From an uncultured Anaerolineae bacterium (GTDB taxonomy: Bacteria > Chloroflexota > Anaerolineae > CG2-30-64-16): a stretch of 64,000 nucleotides of DNA. The translations under genes and the position numbers were made by a program. Shown here in pieces: positions 15,907 to 24,105 of the stretch. How positions within the stretch are numbered: position 1 is the first letter of the stretch; each line of letters opens with the position of its first letter. Where the stretch lies: positions 1 through 64,000 of the forward strand of contig CAKZKT010000144.1 in NCBI GenBank assembly GCA_937124585.1, read 5' to 3'. The notes beneath the pieces were generated by a model. That model was not told the DNA's origin, did not search any database, and saw nothing but the letters and a program-made list of their open reading frames with translations.

Positions 15907-17124
15907 TCAATGCGGGCGCCGCCGCCAGCCGCCCCATATCGAGACCAGGCGCGGCGGCGCCGGCGTCATGCGGCCATGCTTCGTCAGGATAAAGCGCTCT
16001 CCACGCCAGACGATCTCACGGCCCAGCCCGCCCACGATCCAGGTGAGCGCGCTCAGCACATCGCGCACCGGCAGCCAGAGCAGCCATTGGCGAGAGTCAT
16101 GGTCGCCGACGCGGCCGCTGACCAGCCAGGCCACCACCCAGCGCAGCAACACCGACCCGATGAGGAGCTGCTGGCTTTCCGGCGTCGGCCCCATGAGGGA
16201 CAACAGCACCAGGGCCAGCGGCGTGGCATAGCTCAGGAGCAGCCCCGGATACTCCAGTGGTCGGCTGACGCTGGCGCAGCGCATCCAGCGCACCTCGCGT
16301 TCCCACTGCTCGATGAAACGCGGGGCGCCGAGCACACAGCGGACCACATAGTCCGACAGGCGCACCTGCAGGCCCAGGCCGGCAATGCGCGCGCCCAGCT
16401 GATAATCGTCGGCCAGATAGTCGGCCAGCGCGGCGAACCCGCCGATGCGCGCCAGGTCGCTCCGGCGCAGGGTGACGCTGGCGCCCATAGCGAAACGCAT
16501 GCCGATCACCTTGCGCGCCACCGTGATCGAAGGCAGGAAAGTGACGCCCATGTGCAGCGCCTCCAGGCCGGCCGTCAGGTTTTGCGCGTCCATGCCGAGA
16601 TAGGGACAGGTGACCAGGCCCACGGTCGGATCGGCCAACGGCGCGGTCACCCGACGCAGATAGTCGGGCGTCACCCGCATGTCGCTGTCGCTGACCACCA
16701 GGATCTCGTGGCAGGCCTGCCCGGCCAGGTGGTGCAGCAGGCTCGCTTTCCGATTGGCGCCCGTCGGTTGCACGATGAAAAGCCGGATGCTGATCTGGGG
16801 AAACTCCCGCCTCAGGCGCTCGATGAGCGGGATGACCGGATCGTCCGGGTCGGCCACGCCGAACAACAACTCGTAGTCGGGGTAATCCTGGCGGCAAAAG
16901 CTGGCGAAATTCTGATATGCCTGCGCATCCACCCCTTTGACCGGCTTGAGGATCGAGACGGGTGGGCAGGCTGACGTATCGGCCGGGCAACCGTCGGCCC
17001 GAAGCCGCTCCTCGCGATTGCGGTAATGTCCTTCTGTTTTGAAGAAATCAAACACCAGCCACAGCGCCACCAGCCAATAAAGCCAACTGAACAAAATAAA
17101 TGCGGCCAACAAGGCGGTGATCAT
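15907..17124 (-). CDS. HpnI-like family 2 glycosyltransferase (hopanoid/ceramide-type)
   Basis: A 405-residue membrane GT2 enzyme of the ceramide glucosyltransferase/HpnI type. It has an N-terminal transmembrane helix, PPVSILKPVKGVDAQAYQNF, VSDSDMRVTPDYL as the metal-binding region, and DDYQLG with a later QWEREVRWMR (Q/RxxRW-like) acceptor motif, followed by several C-terminal membrane helices. HpnI adds N-acetylglucosamine to bacteriohopanetetrol. The neighbouring HpnK-like deacetylase is its normal partner. A GGAGGT SD sits 6 nt before the ATG. A sphingolipid- or diacylglycerol-directed activity remains possible because no hopanoid cyclase is in the window. Confidence 0.75.
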   Translation of the reverse strand: MITALLAAFILFSWLYWLVALWLVFDFFKTEGHYRNREERLRADGCPADTSACPPVSILKPVKGVDAQAYQNFASFCRQDYPDYELLFGVADPDDPVIPLIERLRREFPQISIRLFIVQPTGANRKASLLHHLAGQACHEILVVSDSDMRVTPDYLRRVTAPLADPTVGLVTCPYLGMDAQNLTAGLEALHMGVTFLPSITVARKVIGMRFAMGASVTLRRSDLARIGGFAALADYLADDYQLGARIAGLGLQVRLSDYVVRCVLGAPRFIEQWEREVRWMRCASVSRPLEYPGLLLSYATPLALVLLSLMGPTPESQQLLIGSVLLRWVVAWLVSGRVGDHDSRQWLLWLPVRDVLSALTWIVGGLGREIVWRGERFILTKHGRMTPAPPRLVSIWGGWRRRPH

Positions 17125-17207
17125 AAGTGCACCTCCGATCTCGTGACTGGACTACCGATGCCCTCCTTTCTATCTCACTATTTTACCACTTTTTGGGAGC
17201 AAACGTA

Positions 17208-18092
17208 TCACCGAATTGATCCCGCCGCGGCCGACTCATGCACGGCCAGGGTGGCGTAGGTGGCGGGCCGTAAGCCCTGCCCGGCGAACGCGCGACGCAA
17301 CGCCGGGCTGAGGAGCGTCGCCAGGTCGTCGGGATTGGGACCCAGAGCCTCGCCCGATCTGGTCAAAGAAGGATGAAAATAGAACTCTACCGAGGGGACA
17401 GAGAGCTGCCGCAGCGCCTGCAGCACGTAATCCTCCGTCATCTGGCCGCTCTGGAACACGCCGTAGACGCGATGGGCCACGCGCAGGCCGCTGGCGCGCG
17501 CACGCGCCGCGCACCACCCCGACACCAGCCCCAGGCCCAGCGCCCAGCCGATCTTGGCGACCGCGCCTCGCCGATTGTGACGCAAAGCCAGCCGCAGGTC
17601 GTCCCTCGGCACGCGCACGCCCTGCGCGCCGTAGTGCCGGGCCAGGGGCAGCAGCAGGCTGAACACGGTCGGATGCACGTGCAGGTGCTGATGACCGTCC
17701 ACGTGCGAAAGGGGCAGGCCGGTGGCGGCAAACCGCGCAAACTGCGCCGCGATCTCCGCGGCCAGCTCGCGCTGCGCTGCGCAATCCAGCGCGTAGCGCA
17801 GGCCCAGGCGCAATGGATCATCCGGGAAACAGCCGTCGGCGGCGACCAGATGCGGCACATGTGACGGGTCGAGCGCAGGCCGGCCGGCCGAGATGACCAG
17901 GTGCAGGCCCACCGCCAGCGTCGGCGTGCTGCGCGCCAGGGCCACCGCCTCGGCACAGGCATCGCCGGTCACCATCAAGCTGGCGCCGGTGAGCATTCCC
18001 GCGCGATGCGCCTGGATCACCGCGGCGTTGATCTCCGGCGAGCGACCGAAGTCGTCTGCGGTCAGAATGACCTGCGCGCCGGCGAAGGCCAT
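17208..18092 (-). CDS. HpnK/YdjC-like carbohydrate deacetylase
   Basis: A 294-residue ChbG/YdjC-family protein. The metal site is seen in ILTADDFGRSPEINAAV at the N-terminus and HVDGHQHLHVHP in the middle, with an acid/His tail in VEFYFHPS. Members remove N-acetyl groups from small acetylated sugars; HpnK deacetylates GlcNAc on hopanoids after HpnI. Here it lies one gene from an HpnI-like transferase and 4 bp from a small DMT transporter gene, matching that pathway. It would act in the cytosol or at the inner membrane face. Soluble chito-oligosaccharide deacetylation is the alternative. Confidence 0.78.
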   Translation of the reverse strand: MAFAGAQVILTADDFGRSPEINAAVIQAHRAGMLTGASLMVTGDACAEAVALARSTPTLAVGLHLVISAGRPALDPSHVPHLVAADGCFPDDPLRLGLRYALDCAAQRELAAEIAAQFARFAATGLPLSHVDGHQHLHVHPTVFSLLLPLARHYGAQGVRVPRDDLRLALRHNRRGAVAKIGWALGLGLVSGWCAARARASGLRVAHRVYGVFQSGQMTEDYVLQALRQLSVPSVEFYFHPSLTRSGEALGPNPDDLATLLSPALRRAFAGQGLRPATYATLAVHESAAAGSIR

Positions 18093-18095
18093 CCA

Positions 18096-18476
18096 TCACC
18101 CCCGGCCTACCAACACGATCCCGGCGATCACCAGCGCCGTGCCGAGCCACTGGCCGCCGGAGATCGCCTCGCCGAAGAGCAGGCGCGCTGCAACGACCTG
18201 GACGCCGACGACAGCCAGACCGGCCGTGACCGGATAGGCGACATGGAGCGGCAGATAGCGCAGCAAGCCGGTCAGCGTGAGCACCGTGATGAAGCCGGCC
18301 AGATTGCCCGCCACCTGCCAAGCCAGGAATCCCCGCCACTCCGGGCTGGTCGCCGACATCTTGAAACTGGCGTTGGCAATGATGTTACAACACAGATTGC
18401 CGGCGAGCAGCGCCAACGGAACGACGGCATTCTCGAGCGACGCCGCCCGGTCAAATAACACGGTAGGCCGCCACAT
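18096..18476 (-). CDS. Small DMT/EmrE-like membrane transporter subunit
   Basis: A 126-residue protein with four hydrophobic helices, of the SMR/ArnE type (LLAGNLCCNIIANASFK at the start, ending GTALVIAGIVLVGRG). The ATG at 18476 is preceded by GGGAGGAGCGC, so the longer track start is rejected. Proteins like this move lipid-linked or lipophilic molecules. With the HpnK/HpnI pair immediately downstream it may flip a glycolipid intermediate, but this is inference from position only. Confidence 0.75.
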   Translation of the reverse strand: MWRPTVLFDRAASLENAVVPLALLAGNLCCNIIANASFKMSATSPEWRGFLAWQVAGNLAGFITVLTLTGLLRYLPLHVAYPVTAGLAVVGVQVVAARLLFGEAISGGQWLGTALVIAGIVLVGRG

Positions 18477-18558
18477 GCGCTCCTCCCTCGCATAAATATT
18501 GGGCAGTGCCGGCGCGCAAACGCGACGCGCCATCCCCGCAGCCACCTGCGCGCAGACC

Positions 18559-20130
18559 TCAGCGGCTGCGATGCCTGCCCGCAAGTTTCGTCGGCTTGCC
18601 CGCGAATTCGCTGCCGATGCGGATGCCCAACCGCGGCAGGATCACCCGATGCACGAGGAGGATGAGACATGTCGCGCCGAACGCCAGCGCGAAGACGGCC
18701 AGCGCCGAGCCGATGTTGCTCATCAGGCCAGGGTTGACCAGCATCACGACCGCCAGCGTCAACATCAGCGTGCCGCCGATAAGCTTCAGGATGCGGCCGT
18801 GCTTCTCCTCCAGCCGGCTGGCGCGCAGGCTGAAGACGGCTGCCAGGAAGATGCCGAGCTCATCTAACTGATAGATCAACATGTAGAGCGCCACCAGCGC
18901 CACGAACGTCAGCACGGCGACGCCCTGGCCGGCCAGCAGATTCGTCCACAGCACGGGGAAGCCGGCCGTGCACGAAAACTCCACCAGCGATGCGCCCGCC
19001 GACATGACAATCGTGGCGCCGATCAGGCCGGGCAGGGAGTCGCCGGCATTGAGCACCCCGCGCATGCTGCGGTACAGGCCGGGCTTCTTCTCGTCCGCGA
19101 TCGTGAAAGAAATGCCCTCTTTGTACCAGAAATAATCCTTGATGTTCACCGCGCCGAAGAAAAGCGCCACCAGCGCGACGACGACCTCGATCCAGCCGAC
19201 GAAACGGATGACCGTGAACATGGTGAACAGCCCGGCGATGAAGAGCACGTACACCAGCGACGTGACCGTCAGAAACACCAGGCCGATGATGAACACCTTC
19301 CGCCGCGAGCCGGTGTGAAGTGTGAGGGCCAGCAGCACCGAGAGCACCCACAGCGAGCACGGGTTGAAGCCATCCACGAACGCGATCAGCGCAGTGCTGA
19401 GGGCCAACGACCGGGTCGCCAGATCCACGGGGCCGATCAGCGGCACATCCAGCACGCTGTTTCGAGCCAATGGGGCCGCAGCCGGGCTTCCGGCAGCTGC
19501 AGGTGCCAGATCCTGCCTGGCCGGCACCTGGGCGACGACCGGCGGGGCGGTCGGCTGCGCGGCGGTCGTCGGGCCAGGCATCAGTGTCGGCGGGGCGAGC
19601 GTCGGCGCGGGCGTTCTGGTGGACGTCGGCTGGACAGACGTTGTGGTCAACACACCCGCGCCAGCATCGGGACAGCCGGAGAGCGCGCACGAGGCGACGT
19701 AGGCCTCGATCTCCTGGCCGATCGGCCGCTCAGCGAAGCCGATCCAGTAGCGCTGGCCGATGAAGATGGTCGGCACGCCGGTAGGCTCGAATCCGAACTT
19801 GGCCGCCATCTGGATGAACGGCTCCCGATTGGCTTCGTTGTACCAGACCTCGAAATCGCGCACCTGGACGCCCGGATAGGTGCGCGCCAGCCGCGCCAGG
19901 AAGGGTTTAGCCGCCGCGCAGTGCGGACAGCCTTCACCCCAGAAGAAGTAGATGATCGTTTGTCCGCCGCTCTGTGGAGCAACGGCACGCGCCAGGACGT
20001 GTGTGCGCGTGGCGCCGATCGTCTGGTCGGCTTCGGTGCAGCCGACACAGCGATCCGTCTGCGCGACGGCCTGGCCGGTCAGCAGCAGGACGGCGATCAC
20101 GGCCGCCGCCATCGAAACTAGTCTACGCAT
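18559..20130 (-). CDS. Glutaredoxin-like domain fused to DsbD/CcdA-type membrane protein
   Basis: A 523-residue secreted/membrane fusion. It has a signal peptide, then a thioredoxin-fold domain with the redox motif FFWGEGCPHCAAAKP. A Thr/Pro/Ala-rich linker of about 80 residues follows. The C-terminal half has about seven membrane helices with FVDGFNPCSLWVLSV and FSCTAGFPVLW cysteines, as in cytochrome-c-biogenesis CcdA/DsbD electron conduits. It should carry reductant across the membrane to extracytoplasmic thiols. The ATG at 20130 has GGAGG 7 nt before it. Similar glutaredoxin-type fusions are known in Gram-positives and Chloroflexota. The client proteins are unknown. Confidence 0.8.
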   Translation of the reverse strand: MRRLVSMAAAVIAVLLLTGQAVAQTDRCVGCTEADQTIGATRTHVLARAVAPQSGGQTIIYFFWGEGCPHCAAAKPFLARLARTYPGVQVRDFEVWYNEANREPFIQMAAKFGFEPTGVPTIFIGQRYWIGFAERPIGQEIEAYVASCALSGCPDAGAGVLTTTSVQPTSTRTPAPTLAPPTLMPGPTTAAQPTAPPVVAQVPARQDLAPAAAGSPAAAPLARNSVLDVPLIGPVDLATRSLALSTALIAFVDGFNPCSLWVLSVLLALTLHTGSRRKVFIIGLVFLTVTSLVYVLFIAGLFTMFTVIRFVGWIEVVVALVALFFGAVNIKDYFWYKEGISFTIADEKKPGLYRSMRGVLNAGDSLPGLIGATIVMSAGASLVEFSCTAGFPVLWTNLLAGQGVAVLTFVALVALYMLIYQLDELGIFLAAVFSLRASRLEEKHGRILKLIGGTLMLTLAVVMLVNPGLMSNIGSALAVFALAFGATCLILLVHRVILPRLGIRIGSEFAGKPTKLAGRHRSR

Positions 20131-20186
20131 CACGCCCTCCATGCATCATCGTGACCCGAAGCAGTCATCGGCCGCGGCGGCCACGA

Positions 20187-20657
20187 TCACCAACGCGTGA
20201 CCACCGTGGGGATGAACTCCTCTCCATCATACCAGAACACGCACAGCAGGGCATCAGCGCTCAACCAGACCCATGAGCCGGGAGCGACGGGCAGCTGCAC
20301 TTCTGACAGAGGCAGGCCGCGCTCCACCGCGCCGATGGGTAGCCGGTTGCAGGGCACACACTCCTGCTCTTTCGACGTTTCCACCCGCACGCGCACGGCC
20401 TGTACCTCCCCGCCGACTGCGGCGGCGCACTGGCCCGCCGCCTCTGCCAGGGTCGCCACCCGCTGCAAGCGTGCGCGAATCGCCCCCGCATCTATCGCCG
20501 GCCCGGACGACGTCGCAGCGGCAACCGGCGCCCGCTCCACCGGTGGCGTCGGCGCAGGCGCAATCGCGGTGACAGATGCCCCACAGCCTGCCGTCAGCGC
20601 CAGCAACGCCGCCATCCATCCCAGCAGGATGCACGTCAGCGCCGGCCGTGCGCTCAT
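20187..20657 (-). CDS. Small lipoprotein of unknown function
   Basis: A 156-residue product starting MSARPALT, with a signal peptide ending LLALTAGC (lipobox) and a short Pro-rich spacer. The remainder has a few cysteines (AAGQCAAAV, QECVPCNRLP, ALLCVFWY) and a C-terminal VWLSADALLCVFWYDG segment. CVPC looks like a CXXC motif, but no thioredoxin fold is apparent. Its start overlaps the FmdE stop by 4 bp (ATGA), so it is translated from the same message. It was not recognised as a family. Confidence 0.6.
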   Translation of the reverse strand: MSARPALTCILLGWMAALLALTAGCGASVTAIAPAPTPPVERAPVAAATSSGPAIDAGAIRARLQRVATLAEAAGQCAAAVGGEVQAVRVRVETSKEQECVPCNRLPIGAVERGLPLSEVQLPVAPGSWVWLSADALLCVFWYDGEEFIPTVVTRW

Positions 20658-21259
20658 GGCCCCTCGTACGAACAGGGGATGCAGAGCGGCCGACCTTCCT
20701 TGACGCGCACGAACGGAGCCATCACGTATTCGCCGCACCGTGCACAGAGGGTCTTGGCATAGGCAAGCTCCATCTGCTGATAGGGGAAGCCCACCTCATG
20801 TTCGATCTTGAAGATGGCCTCGTCTGGTTGCGCATCCACCCAGACCAGTGCCTCCTCCAGGACCTGCGACGGCATGTCGCTCGGATCCACGCCCCGGACC
20901 CGCAGGGCATGGAAGCGTAGCCGCTCCAGGCCATCCACGAACGCCGGACGCAGGCTGTAACGGATCGCGCCCCCACGCTGCGGATAGAAGAAGGTCGCCG
21001 CCAGCTTGCCGTAGAAGGTCTTGGCGATCATGATCTGGCCGTAGATGGCGCCGGTGGCCGCGCGAATGCCGTCCACGATGCAGGTGTACGGATTGCCTTC
21101 GCCGAACTCGGGCAGCACCAATAGCCCACGATTGTGCTGGCGCTCGAAGCGCAGCGCCGCCATCGCCAGGCTGCCCATGCGAAAGCCAATCGCCAGATAT
21201 GGGCAGCTGTGAGTGTGAAACGCGACTGCCCACTCGGGCAGGCTGTGAGTAGTGCTCAT
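20654..21259 (-). CDS. FmdE family protein with zinc ribbon
   Basis: A 201-residue protein of the FmdE family, named from formylmethanofuran dehydrogenase operons. The N-terminal HTHSCPYLAIGFRMG motif and EFGEGNPYTCIVDGIRAATG are diagnostic, and the C-terminus has a zinc ribbon (LCARCGEYV, PLCIPCS). The role is unproven; association with molybdenum/tungsten enzymes suggests a part in cofactor handling. In this window an AOR-type enzyme and its maturase lie 7-11 kb further along the same strand. The ATG at 21259 follows CAGGATGATGCCG; two in-frame ATGs just upstream are alternatives. Confidence 0.78.
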   Translation of the reverse strand: MSTTHSLPEWAVAFHTHSCPYLAIGFRMGSLAMAALRFERQHNRGLLVLPEFGEGNPYTCIVDGIRAATGAIYGQIMIAKTFYGKLAATFFYPQRGGAIRYSLRPAFVDGLERLRFHALRVRGVDPSDMPSQVLEEALVWVDAQPDEAIFKIEHEVGFPYQQMELAYAKTLCARCGEYVMAPFVRVKEGRPLCIPCSYEGP

Positions 21260-21361
21260 CGGCATCATCCTGAATCGTAAGGAACAAACGCTATCCAGAT
21301 GATAGCCCCTTGGCCAGCATCCGTCCATGATCTTGGTCAGAGACGATGATCATACCCCGGC

Positions 21362-21390
21362 TTGACAAACCTTCCCGATGATAGCATATT
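21362..21390 (+). promoter_or_regulatory. Promoter with start codon at the predicted transcription start
   Basis: TTGACA, 17 bp, then CATATT. The ATG of the phosphatase gene begins 6 nt after the -10 hexamer, so the transcript should begin at or within a base or two of the A of ATG. No SD is present. This is one of three similar arrangements in the window. Confidence 0.6.
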
Positions 21391-21396
21391 ACATCC

Positions 21397-24084
21397 ATGG
21401 ACGCCATCCGATACCTTCTACGCTGGCTGTTGCGCTTCATCGTGGTCTGGGCGGTAGATGGCATCGCCCTGTTGGCCGCGACATTCGTCGTGCCCGGCAC
21501 GCGGCTGTTGGCTGCCACGCCGGGCGAACAACTGGTCGTGGCAGCTGCCGCAGCGTTCGCGCTCGGCATCGTCAATCTGCTGATCCGGCCGCTCATCCTG
21601 CTGCTGGCCCTGCCGCTCGGCTTTCTGGCCACCTTCTTCATCGGCCTCGTCGCCAATGCGTTCACCCTGCTCATCACGTCGCGGCTACTGCCGTTTTTCG
21701 CGGTGAGTGGTTTCCTGTCCGCGCTCGGCGCCGGCCTGGTGCTGGCCGCGATCAACACGCTCCTCACCGGCATGATCACGCTCGACGACGAAGGCTCGTT
21801 CTACGAAGGCGTGATCGAACGGATCGCCCGCCTGCAGACTTTCCGAGGGGCCGCCGAGCCCGGCCGGGGCCTGGTGATGCTGGAGATAGACGGCCTGAGC
21901 TACTGGCACATGCGCTACGCCCTCGCCGTCGGCATGTTGCCGACCCTGGCGCAGATGATGCGCGAAGAGGGCTATGTCCTCTCGCGCGTCGAGTGCGGCC
22001 TGCCCTCGGAAACGGCCGCCTGTCAGGCCGGCATCCTCTTCGGCGACAATTACGACATCCCCGCGTTTCGCTGGTTCGACAAGGCGCAGAAGAAGCGATT
22101 CGTCTCGCGCAATGACGCGGCGCAGCTCAACGCGCGCTATGCTCGCGGCCACGGCCTTCTGCGCGGCGGATCGAGCATCAACAACATGCTCGACGGCGAC
22201 GCCGAGAAATCCATTTTCACCCTGGCCGATCTGCTCGGCGGCGATCTGGACGAACGGTTCCGCCGCGCGCAAGACGTCTATCTGTTGGCGGCCAACCCGT
22301 ACTTTTTAATGCACACCGTCGTGCTCATGTTCGGCGACGCGCTGCTCGAGATCTTCCAGTATCTCAAAGCACAATGGCGCGATATACACCCGCGGCTAGA
22401 TCGGCTGCGCGATCTGTACCCGCTGCGCCGGGCCATCACGACCGTCATGATGCGCGATGTCGCGGCAGCCCTCACCGCCCTGGACATCCTGCGCGGCGCG
22501 CCGGCGATCTACGTGACCTGGCCCGGCTATGACGAAGTGGCCCATCATTCGGGGCCCTGGTCGAGCGACGCGTTCGGCGTGCTCAAACGATACGAGCGCG
22601 TCTTCCGTCGTATCCGGCGCTTCATGCGCGAGAAGGCCCCACGGCCCTATGAACTGATCGTCCTCTCGGATCACGGCCAATCGTTCGGCGCCACCTTCAA
22701 ACAGCGCTACGGCATGACACTGCGAGAATTCATCCAACGCCAGCTGCCCAACGGGACCGTCGTCCATCAGCGGTTCGGCGGCGACACCGGCGCCATCGCG
22801 CTCTCGGCCGTCTCGGTCGAGCTGGAAAACGTCCAACAGCAGGGCGTGGCCGGCCGGGTCGGCACGGCCGTGGCCAGGCGTGGGCAGCGCACCGCCCAAC
22901 ACGCGCTCCATCAACACGAACGCTCGGCCGAAGCGCGGCCCAGCGGCCCAGCCTCAGCTCAGGTCATCGCGTTCGGCAGCGGCAATCTGGCGCACATCTA
23001 CTTCGATCTCCACCCGGGCCGGGTCACGTTGGCCGAGCTCGACGCGGCCTATCCCGGCATCGTCGAGGCGCTGGTCGGCCACGAGGGCATCGGCCTGGTG
23101 GCGGGCTTCGCCGACGCCGACACGCCGGTCGTCCTGGGCAAACGGGGCCGCCGCGACCTGCGTTCCGGCGCGGTGGACGGCGAAGACCCGCTGATCCCCT
23201 ACGGCGATGTCGCCCTGCGCGCCTGGCAGATCCGACGGGTGATCGAATTCCCGCACGCCGGCGACCTGATGGTGATCAGCACGGTCTATCCCGATGGCAC
23301 AGTGGCGGCCTTCGAGGAGCTGATCGGCAGCCACGGCGGCCTGGGCGGCGAACAGACCGATGCGTTCCTGTTCCACCCCGGCGACATGGCCGTCGGTCCC
23401 ACGCGCAGCGCGGCCGACCTCTACCACATCCTGAACGCCCGCCGCGGCCAGCCCGTGTCGCCGCCGATCCTACCGCCCCAGGCCGCACAGATGCAGGAAC
23501 GAGTCTGGGAGATACGCCCTCTGGTGCAGAGCGTGATCCGCCAGCCCAGCCGCTGGCTGGGCCGCGGCCTGCGTTGCCTGGTGCTGGATCCGCGCGCCTA
23601 CGCCGAAGTGGTCGCCGACCCGCAGATGACAGGGCCAGCAGTCCTGCTCATGCTCATCGGCCTGGCCGCGACCGTGCTTTTCGGCGTCACCGGCTGGAAC
23701 ACGGCGACCTGGATCGAACAGATCGGCGTCTGGCTGATGGCGGTGCTCGTCATCTTCGACGTGGGCCGCCGGCTGGGCGGCGATGCCACCTATACCAGCG
23801 CGCTGCGGGGCCTCGGCTTCGCGTCCACGGCCCACCTGCTGAACCTGCTGGCGCTGCTGCCGCTGCTGGCGCCATTGGCCCGGCTGATCGCGTTCGTAGT
23901 GACCTTCATCGCCACCTGGATGGCCGCCGCAGCCGCGCACCACCTGACCGGCTGGCGCACCCTGATCCTGCCCGTGGCCAGCCTGGCGCTCTTCTTCGTC
24001 GGCCTGTCGGCCCTGGGCGTCCTGTTCGCGGGCGCCGAGCTGACGATCACCACCATTGCCCAAAACCTGGGACTGCTCCCGTAG
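21397..24084 (+). CDS. Three-part membrane protein: holin-like, alkaline-phosphatase-like, Yip1-like
   Basis: An 895-residue fusion. The first 130 residues hold four hydrophobic segments of the small phage-holin-like/YvlD type (GIVNLLIRPLILLLALPLG). Residues about 155-690 form an alkaline-phosphatase-superfamily domain: VMLEIDGLSYW, PSETAACQAG carrying the nucleophile, YDEVAHHSGPWS, LSDHGQSFG and GSHGGLGGEQT supply metal ligands. The C-terminal 170 residues are a Yip1-like bundle. The family hydrolyses phosphodiester or phosphoglycerol-type substrates; the active site would face outside or inside depending on unresolved topology. It appears to be a single-gene, leaderless transcript. Confidence 0.8.
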   Translation: MDAIRYLLRWLLRFIVVWAVDGIALLAATFVVPGTRLLAATPGEQLVVAAAAAFALGIVNLLIRPLILLLALPLGFLATFFIGLVANAFTLLITSRLLPFFAVSGFLSALGAGLVLAAINTLLTGMITLDDEGSFYEGVIERIARLQTFRGAAEPGRGLVMLEIDGLSYWHMRYALAVGMLPTLAQMMREEGYVLSRVECGLPSETAACQAGILFGDNYDIPAFRWFDKAQKKRFVSRNDAAQLNARYARGHGLLRGGSSINNMLDGDAEKSIFTLADLLGGDLDERFRRAQDVYLLAANPYFLMHTVVLMFGDALLEIFQYLKAQWRDIHPRLDRLRDLYPLRRAITTVMMRDVAAALTALDILRGAPAIYVTWPGYDEVAHHSGPWSSDAFGVLKRYERVFRRIRRFMREKAPRPYELIVLSDHGQSFGATFKQRYGMTLREFIQRQLPNGTVVHQRFGGDTGAIALSAVSVELENVQQQGVAGRVGTAVARRGQRTAQHALHQHERSAEARPSGPASAQVIAFGSGNLAHIYFDLHPGRVTLAELDAAYPGIVEALVGHEGIGLVAGFADADTPVVLGKRGRRDLRSGAVDGEDPLIPYGDVALRAWQIRRVIEFPHAGDLMVISTVYPDGTVAAFEELIGSHGGLGGEQTDAFLFHPGDMAVGPTRSAADLYHILNARRGQPVSPPILPPQAAQMQERVWEIRPLVQSVIRQPSRWLGRGLRCLVLDPRAYAEVVADPQMTGPAVLLMLIGLAATVLFGVTGWNTATWIEQIGVWLMAVLVIFDVGRRLGGDATYTSALRGLGFASTAHLLNLLALLPLLAPLARLIAFVVTFIATWMAAAAAHHLTGWRTLILPVASLALFFVGLSALGVLFAGAELTITTIAQNLGLLP

Positions 24085-24105
24085 GCAGCCGGCGATGGAC
24101 CATTG

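Noticed and set aside
20187-20657. CXXC in the small lipoprotein as a thioredoxin
   Set aside because: There is no thioredoxin fold pattern or cis-Pro around CVPC, so no redox function is claimed.
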